A DNA stretch of 64,000 bases from Bacteroidaceae bacterium (GTDB lineage Bacteria > Bacteroidota > Bacteroidia > Bacteroidales > Bacteroidaceae), in contig JAFZWQ010000032.1 in the NCBI GenBank assembly GCA_017617235.1, positions 62,001-126,000 of the forward strand. The letters are read 5' to 3'. This document shows, one piece after another, positions 59,408 through 64,000 of this stretch. Position numbers and translations under genes: made by a program. Below the pieces are notes generated by a model that worked only from the letters and a program-made list of their open reading frames with translations, had not been told where the DNA came from and searched no databases. Numbering within the stretch: the stretch's first letter is position 1; each line of letters starts with the position of its first letter.

Positions 59408-60919
59408 ATGAAAAAACAATTAATAGCCATATGCTTGCTGTCGTGGGTTGCGACAACAACATGGGCCCAGTTTAAACGGCTGGGTGAGAATATTCAATAT
59501 CAGGCCACCCTGCAGGGTACGGCAGGCACTGGTGATACAGCCCCATTTTGGTTTACCAACAATCGCTACGGTTTGGGCACAACAGAACCCAACAGCATGC
59601 TGGTGCGTGGCGCCATCGGACGCGATGCCAAGGCCGACAGTGCCCGCAACTGGCGCATCGGATATGGATTGGACTTAGTAGGTGCCGTCCATCACGATAG
59701 TTACTTTGTCATTCAACAAGCCTTTGCCGATTTCCAATACAAATCTATCCGGCTATCCGTTGGCCAAAAGGAACGCCCCGTGGAATTGAAGAATAACCTT
59801 CTTTCAACGGGTGATATGGTGTTGTCCAACAACGCCCGCCCCATACCGCAGATAAGACTAGAACTGCCCGAATTCTGGACCATTCCGCGCACCAAAGGGT
59901 GGTTGCATCTGAAAGCTCACATCGCCTTCGGAATGTACACCGATAACGGGTGGCAGGACGACTTTACTGCTGGCACCACAAACCTTCGTACACACAATTC
60001 ACTGTTTCATTCGAAGGCTGGTTTCCTGAAAATCGGCAACACCAAGAAATTTCCTTTGAGTATTACCGGAGGACTGGTAATGGCGGCGCAGTTCGGAGGT
60101 GAAGGCTGGAATCTGAAAGACCGTCCAGATCATACAGGGCCTTTCAACCCACATCAAAAAATGCCAAGCGGACTGAAAGCATTCTGGCATGCCTTTATTC
60201 CCGGTGGAAACGATGCCAACGATGGAGACTATGCCAATGCCGAAGGGAACCAGATAGGCAGTTGGCACCTGCGACTCGACTATCACGGCAAAGGATGGGA
60301 AGCATCGGTATATGCCGAGCACCTCTTTGAGGACCATAGCCAAATGTTCTGGCAATACCCTTGGAAGGATATGCTGTATGGTGGAGAGGTTCGTCTACCC
60401 AAGAATCCCGTAGTGCGCACCATCCTCTACGAACATATGCGCACCACAGACCAAAGCGGTCCCATCTACCACGATGCCACAGCAACATTCGACGAGAGCA
60501 TCTATGGTACTGACAACTATTACAACCACCAGATATATGGCGGATGGCAGCATGCAGGTTTCAGTATGGGCAATGCATTACTGACCTCACCCATTTACAA
60601 CCAAAACGGAATGATTGTATTTATGGACAGCCGTATCAAAGCTCATCATATTGGCATCGAGGGAAACCCCACCAATGAGATTGGATACCGTTTGCTATAC
60701 ACCCACGAAAAGAGCTTTGGTAGCTACTCCGCTCCACGTACAGACCCGACAAAGGGCGATTTCCTGATGGTAGAGGCTTCGTACTGCCCCCATCAGGTAA
60801 AGGGGTTAAAGGTCGGAGCTGCCTATGGACAGAACTGGGGAAAGTTGTTAGGTCAGTCCAAGGGAGTTATGTTGACGGCTAGTTACACAGGTTGGATTAA
60901 TAAGAAAACAAAGAAATGA
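59408..60919 (+). CDS. Capsule assembly protein Wzi family
   Basis: A protein of 503 residues from the ATG at 59408. Signal peptide (MKKQLIAICLLSWVATTTWA) then an outer-membrane beta-barrel-like body with the Wzi-type opening 'QYQATLQGTAGTGDTAPFWFTNNRYGLGTTEPNS', 'LSVGQKERPVELKNNLLSTGDMVLSNNARPIPQIRLELPEFW' and a C-terminal segment 'LLYTHEKSFGSYSAPRTDPTKGDF...LGVAASY'-like strands. Wzi proteins organise capsule at the cell surface. A -7 box TAACTTTG at 59388-59395 fits the start. Its stop overlaps the next start (ATGA). Confidence 0.9.
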   Translation: MKKQLIAICLLSWVATTTWAQFKRLGENIQYQATLQGTAGTGDTAPFWFTNNRYGLGTTEPNSMLVRGAIGRDAKADSARNWRIGYGLDLVGAVHHDSYFVIQQAFADFQYKSIRLSVGQKERPVELKNNLLSTGDMVLSNNARPIPQIRLELPEFWTIPRTKGWLHLKAHIAFGMYTDNGWQDDFTAGTTNLRTHNSLFHSKAGFLKIGNTKKFPLSITGGLVMAAQFGGEGWNLKDRPDHTGPFNPHQKMPSGLKAFWHAFIPGGNDANDGDYANAEGNQIGSWHLRLDYHGKGWEASVYAEHLFEDHSQMFWQYPWKDMLYGGEVRLPKNPVVRTILYEHMRTTDQSGPIYHDATATFDESIYGTDNYYNHQIYGGWQHAGFSMGNALLTSPIYNQNGMIVFMDSRIKAHHIGIEGNPTNEIGYRLLYTHEKSFGSYSAPRTDPTKGDFLMVEASYCPHQVKGLKVGAAYGQNWGKLLGQSKGVMLTASYTGWINKKTKK

Positions 60920-61338
60920 AATATCTCTTCTCTATTCTGCAAATTACTTTGTGCGTACTCGCCCTTTCCAGTTGCAAAATGGGCGATGAGAATGGCGACC
61001 TTGACGGAATGTGGCAGTTAACCGAATGGAACGACCGCGCAACGAACACATCCAAAGCGACAAAGACCGACCAGATTTTCGTCAGCTTCCAACTCAAGGT
61101 AATGAAGTTCGACCGAATGAATCAAAAACAATATTATTTGGCCAATTTCGCACACCGTAACGACAGCATCATTGTGGGAAAGACCATTGAATATCCTGCT
61201 GATACAATTGTTGCAATGGACACCCTGACAATGGGGTTTGCCGTGCCTGCCGACAGACGTTTCCACATCGACGAGCTCAGCAGTAGCCACATGCAGTTGA
61301 GCACGGCCTCAGACATCCTACAATTCCGTAAATACTGA
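60916..61338 (+). CDS. Small lipocalin-like lipoprotein
   Basis: A 140-residue protein with a lipobox at L-A-L-S-S-C (Cys at 20). The mature part begins 'DGMWQLTEWN', the usual start of lipocalin-like Bacteroidetes domains, and continues as alternating beta strands ('QKQYYLANFAHRNDSIIVGKTIEY', 'FHIDELSSSHMQLST'). Ligand and function unknown. It is coupled to wzi by an ATGA overlap, which suggests a role at the capsule-bearing outer membrane. It meets the glycosyltransferase gene end to end at 61338/61339. Confidence 0.7.
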   Translation: MKYLFSILQITLCVLALSSCKMGDENGDLDGMWQLTEWNDRATNTSKATKTDQIFVSFQLKVMKFDRMNQKQYYLANFAHRNDSIIVGKTIEYPADTIVAMDTLTMGFAVPADRRFHIDELSSSHMQLSTASDILQFRKY

Positions 61339-62106
61339 TTATATCAGGGCCTTGCGCACCCCCCTTACAGCATAGAACATGTAATAGTAAAGGGAACGGA
61401 AGAAACTGATGTGTTCTACTTCTCGATAAACTATCCACTGCCAAGGGACAATACGCAATTTGCTTGATGATACGGATGCTGGTCGCACACGATATAGGGC
61501 CAGCACAGTTTGTGTGCTGCGGGCAATATATCCGCTTTTCAATACAGACAGCCAGAATGCATAATCCTCGTGGTGAATATTCTTGAAGTAATATTTACCA
61601 ACCTTGCGAACGTCGTAGATGCCTGTCAGATTACCTATTACATTTCCGTAGAGGAGTTGCTGGTAGCTGGTCTTTCTCGGCGTTGAAACGACACGCGCCG
61701 AACGATGTCCTACATCATCAATTTTTTCATAGTCCGAGAACACCACAGCAGTTCGGTTGTCTCGCGAGAAATAAGGCAATTGCTGAGCCAGTTTTTCGCG
61801 CAACCACATATCATCACTATCCAGGAAAGCAATAAAATCGCCTTTTGCACGCTCAATACCATAATTTCGAGGAGCAAAAGGCATACCGACAGGGTTGTCG
61901 TTTATAAGAAGTTGAATGCGATTATCCTGACGGGCATAGGCACGTACCACATCACAAGAATGGTCGGTACTGCCATCATCTACTACCAATAATTCCCAAT
62001 AAGGATAAGTTTGACACATGACAGACTCAATGGCCTTGCCCACGAACTTTTCAGAGTTGTGCATGGGCATGATGACCGATACGAGATGCCGACCATGTTT
62101 AGTCAT
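61339..62106 (-). CDS. GT2-family glycosyltransferase
   Basis: A 255-residue inverting GT-A glycosyltransferase. 'SVIMPMHNSEKFVGKAIESVMCQTYPYWELLVVDDGSTDHS' (about 10-50) and the D-x-D motif in 'DFIAFLDSDDMWLREKL' (about 90-106) are clear. 'YDVRKVGKYYFKNIHHEDYAFWLSVL' carries the later conserved E-D-x-x-x-W-like segment. The donor and acceptor sugars cannot be told. It ends one base before the wzi-partner stop and belongs to the leftward surface-polysaccharide cluster. Confidence 0.9.
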   Translation of the reverse strand: MTKHGRHLVSVIMPMHNSEKFVGKAIESVMCQTYPYWELLVVDDGSTDHSCDVVRAYARQDNRIQLLINDNPVGMPFAPRNYGIERAKGDFIAFLDSDDMWLREKLAQQLPYFSRDNRTAVVFSDYEKIDDVGHRSARVVSTPRKTSYQQLLYGNVIGNLTGIYDVRKVGKYYFKNIHHEDYAFWLSVLKSGYIARSTQTVLALYRVRPASVSSSKLRIVPWQWIVYREVEHISFFRSLYYYMFYAVRGVRKALI

Positions 62107-62171
62107 ATAGCGCTATTTACACATTAATAACGCCCGTATCATGTACTTTATTGTATGGATATACATTATTT

Positions 62172-62966
62172 TTAGGCCATGTTCGCTTTTATGTCAACAA
62201 TGCCATGCATCGATGCCAGCAAGCGTGTTAGGTAGAAATAAGTGTTATAATGGCCAAAATGTCCGAAATAGAGTCGTGTATAAGCCCACGCAAGTCTGAT
62301 ATATTTCGAAAGATGCTTGCGGAGTTTCAGCCGATGTAAGCTACTCGTCCGTTTTCTCCAATAATAGATTGCATCGCTGGGCGTGAAGCACACCTTATCC
62401 ATTTTATCGGAAATCTCGAACATGAGTAATGCATCCTGTCCGCTGGGGAAACATTCATTGAAACGACGTGTACCGATAATATCCCTATGTATTAACTTCA
62501 TCCAAGGTACAGAAAAAATCTTCTTGGGACGAATGAAATATTGTTCCCCATTGCCTGCACAGCGTTCATACTCCAACGAATAAACATTCTTCTCCGTATG
62601 TCCATCATCGAACACGGAAAGACAATTACTGGCAGCAATGACATTTGGACGTGCCACACGCAAGAGTTCCTCCAGATAGGTAGGAGATACGGGATCATCG
62701 TCATCAACAAAGCAAATGTATTCTCCCTGAGCATTGTCTATTCCCATATTCCGAGAAGAGCAAGCCGAAGCGACGGGTGAATAAAGCAACCGTCCATTGG
62801 TGGGCATTGCTTGCTGAAGGAATTCCTCATATGGTTCACGCTCCCCGTTAAGGACAACCAGCACCTCGAACAATTCTGGTGAAAGGGTCTGCTGCCTTAG
62901 TGAATCCAGACACTCGAGAGTATGCTGCTGTGGGTGATAAGAGGGTATGATGACGCTGATTTTCAT
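62172..62966 (-). CDS. GT2-family glycosyltransferase
   Basis: A protein of 264 residues. 'ISVIIPSYHPQQHTLECLDSLRQQTLSPELFEVLVVLNGE' (about 3-42) and D-x-D in 'YICFVDDDDPVSPTYLEELL' (about 88-107) place it in the GT2 family. A later 'CFPSGQDALLMFEISDKM' corresponds to the acceptor/base region. It lies 65 bases upstream of the 61339 gene and 17 bases downstream of the next glycosyltransferase. Confidence 0.88.
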   Translation of the reverse strand: MKISVIIPSYHPQQHTLECLDSLRQQTLSPELFEVLVVLNGEREPYEEFLQQAMPTNGRLLYSPVASACSSRNMGIDNAQGEYICFVDDDDPVSPTYLEELLRVARPNVIAASNCLSVFDDGHTEKNVYSLEYERCAGNGEQYFIRPKKIFSVPWMKLIHRDIIGTRRFNECFPSGQDALLMFEISDKMDKVCFTPSDAIYYWRKRTSSLHRLKLRKHLSKYIRLAWAYTRLYFGHFGHYNTYFYLTRLLASMHGIVDIKANMA

Positions 62967-62983
62967 TCTCTACGATTTTGCTG

Positions 62984-63883
62984 CTAAAACAATGTATTTT
63001 GGTAGTATTTGTTTATCGCCTCTATCTGCTCATCGTTTTTGGATTGCAGTTGATTTTCGCGAAACAATTCCACATTATTATCACTATATACGGGCAAAAC
63101 ATCTCCGCCATTCCTAAGCATGATCATTTTCTTTCCAGCCATTCGAGCCATTGCGTTTAACCATATATCATCAGCTATGGGACAAAGACTTTGAGCTTTA
63201 TTCATATCTGTCAAGTCGGAGAACATTTCAGAAGGACGGAAAAGCGTACCGCCTCCAGAACCAAAGAATAAATCATCCGCTATAGAATTGTTCCATTCAT
63301 GAATCCACTGCTTATATGGTTTCAAGCTGCCATCATTATTACGCCCAATATGATACCCATAATTACAAATGATGGCTTCTGGATATTTGTCGTGTGCCTT
63401 CATCACCCGTTCTATGAGACGAGTATCGTAATAAATATCGTCATCAATGAGGAAAACGAGTGAGTCAGGACTCTCTTTTGCTATGTAGTAAAACTTCTTG
63501 TACGAACGGATGTCCCCGTCAACCATACGAATCTGGAACACTTCATCCTCTCTGGAACGAAGGGATTGCGGAATGCTATCGGGTGTCGGAAACTGTTCTT
63601 TGGACAGCCACAGATATATCTTTTCCGGCAAATAAGTCTGTCGACGCATACACTCCACGACCTGCCACACATTGTTAATACGTGCTGGGAAAGAGGTAAA
63701 TGAGACCGTTATCCCTGCTCGTTTTTTCGGCTTTGCAGTCTTGGGCTTTGCCAAGTACTTCGGCAATATTCTTTTCGCGCCCCAACGTACCAGTACACGA
63801 AATGGAGACAAGACCCTGACTGGAACCCCAGGATAGTTATGCAGACAGGCATAAGCCTTGACAAAGATATCCAATGCGTTCAT
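62984..63883 (-). CDS. Glycosyltransferase-like protein (D-D-D motif)
   Basis: A protein of 299 residues. 'AGITVSFTSFPARINNVWQVVECMRRQTYLPEKIYLWLS' is a nucleotide-sugar-binding opening and 'SLVFLIDDDIYYDTRLIERVMKAHDKYPEAIICNYGYHIG' (about 140-180) carries the metal-binding D-D-D. 'LFFGSGGGTLFRPSEMF' and 'SLCPIADDIWLNAMARM' follow, resembling a GT-A glycosyltransferase group found in polysaccharide clusters. The exact family is uncertain. It is part of the leftward cluster and precedes another cut-off gene. Confidence 0.8.
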   Translation of the reverse strand: MNALDIFVKAYACLHNYPGVPVRVLSPFRVLVRWGAKRILPKYLAKPKTAKPKKRAGITVSFTSFPARINNVWQVVECMRRQTYLPEKIYLWLSKEQFPTPDSIPQSLRSREDEVFQIRMVDGDIRSYKKFYYIAKESPDSLVFLIDDDIYYDTRLIERVMKAHDKYPEAIICNYGYHIGRNNDGSLKPYKQWIHEWNNSIADDLFFGSGGGTLFRPSEMFSDLTDMNKAQSLCPIADDIWLNAMARMAGKKMIMLRNGGDVLPVYSDNNVELFRENQLQSKNDEQIEAINKYYQNTLF

Positions 63884-63899
63884 ATCACTTACGCTTTAT

Positions 63900-64000
63900 T
63901 CACGCTATGCTGCGGTTATATCTTGAATCAACATATATATATACGGAAGCCAGAAACATCCATGTGGTGGCCTTCATAATGTAATTACTATCAATGATGC
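63900..64000 (-). CDS. C-terminal end of an unidentified protein (runs off window)
   Basis: On the minus strand an open frame enters at the window edge and stops at 63900-63902 (TGA), encoding 32 residues that end 'YVDSRYNRSIA'. A hydrophobic stretch (TTWMFLASVYIYV) suggests the last helix of a membrane protein, such as a polysaccharide flippase or polymerase, which would fit the glycosyltransferase cluster. It ends 16 bases before the next start at 63883. Too little is present to identify it. Confidence 0.35.
   Translation of the reverse strand, partial: IIDSNYIMKATTWMFLASVYIYVDSRYNRSIA

Noticed and set aside
1..64000. tRNA genes, insertion sequences, prophage or replication origin
   Set aside because: I looked in the intergenic stretches on both strands and found no tRNA cloverleaf, transposase, integrase or DnaA-box cluster that I could support.

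Overview
The window reads as chromosomal DNA of a Bacteroidales bacterium, most likely a Prevotella-type member of the Prevotellaceae. The evidence is the repeated promoter form TTTG-N19/20-TAnnTTTG, a short primary sigma factor with no region 1.1, a type IX secretion plug protein, a BspA-like leucine-rich-repeat protein, FimB/Mfa2-type and DUF6359-type lipoproteins, an archaeal-type prolyl-tRNA synthetase, and large secreted proteins sharing an 'IYNxxGQR...KGIxIxxGKKxMxK' C-terminus. Base composition is near 48-50% GC. I see no transposase, phage gene, tRNA, rRNA operon or CRISPR array.

Layout. 1-4.1 kb (minus): a cut-off LRR surface protein, then nhaC-like antiporter, rsmG and an MBL-fold hydrolase as a tight operon. 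4.2-9.0 kb (plus): SemiSWEET, a GHL10 glycosidase-like protein, PanE-like reductase, a two-ACT-domain SerB and a lipoprotein, closed by a terminator. 9.1-9.5 kb is a non-coding, repeat-bearing AT-rich segment. 9.5-24 kb (minus): TrhA/hemolysin III, a secreted alpha/beta hydrolase, a histidine-kinase-like protein without its phospho-acceptor His, a modular secreted protein, a six-hairpin glycosidase, pyruvate:ferredoxin oxidoreductase, an AAA ATPase and glutamate dehydrogenase. 24-32.8 kb (minus): an unusual receiver/PPDK_N fusion, two AmpG-like MFS paralogues, NhaC and ProS. 32.9-36.5 kb (plus): an OmpA-family lipoprotein, then mtgA, a DUF1460 amidase-like protein and the T9SS plug protein. 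36.5-41.2 kb (minus): an operon headed by the primary sigma factor that continues into a small unknown protein, an HPr-kinase-like kinase, a SipW-type S26 peptidase and a PqqD-type peptide-binding protein; HtrA has its own unit. 41.4-44.7 kb (plus): RNase P RNA, YihY/BrkB, a fimbrillin-type lipoprotein, a 48-residue membrane protein and a DUF6359-type lipoprotein. 44.9-55.4 kb: two very large secreted proteins (CotH-containing; multi-module) flank an MBOAT/SGNH acyltransferase pair. 55.4-59.3 kb (minus): HAD phosphatase, RNase Y, ZapA, a coiled-coil partner, an unknown protein and a degenerate sugar-transferase-like protein. 59.4-64 kb: Wzi, a small lipoprotein and a glycosyltransferase cluster running off the edge.

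How it fits together. Central metabolism (PFOR, GDH, SerB, PanE), envelope building (MtgA, DUF1460, plug, Wzi, glycosyltransferases, MBOAT/SGNH) and core information processing (RpoD, ProS, RsmG, RNase P, RNase Y) are interleaved with secreted proteins. The most promising candidate for an undescribed system is the four-gene tail of the rpoD operon: the kinase, peptidase and PqqD combination is that of peptide (RiPP-like) maturation, yet no cyclase or obvious precursor is present. Second are the stand-alone PPDK_N ATP-grasp protein with two receiver-like domains and a run of apparent pseudo-enzymes (kinase without His, sugar transferase without its Asp-Glu pair, AAA ATPase with a Walker B Gln).

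All family calls come from reading translated sequence by eye; no database search was run.
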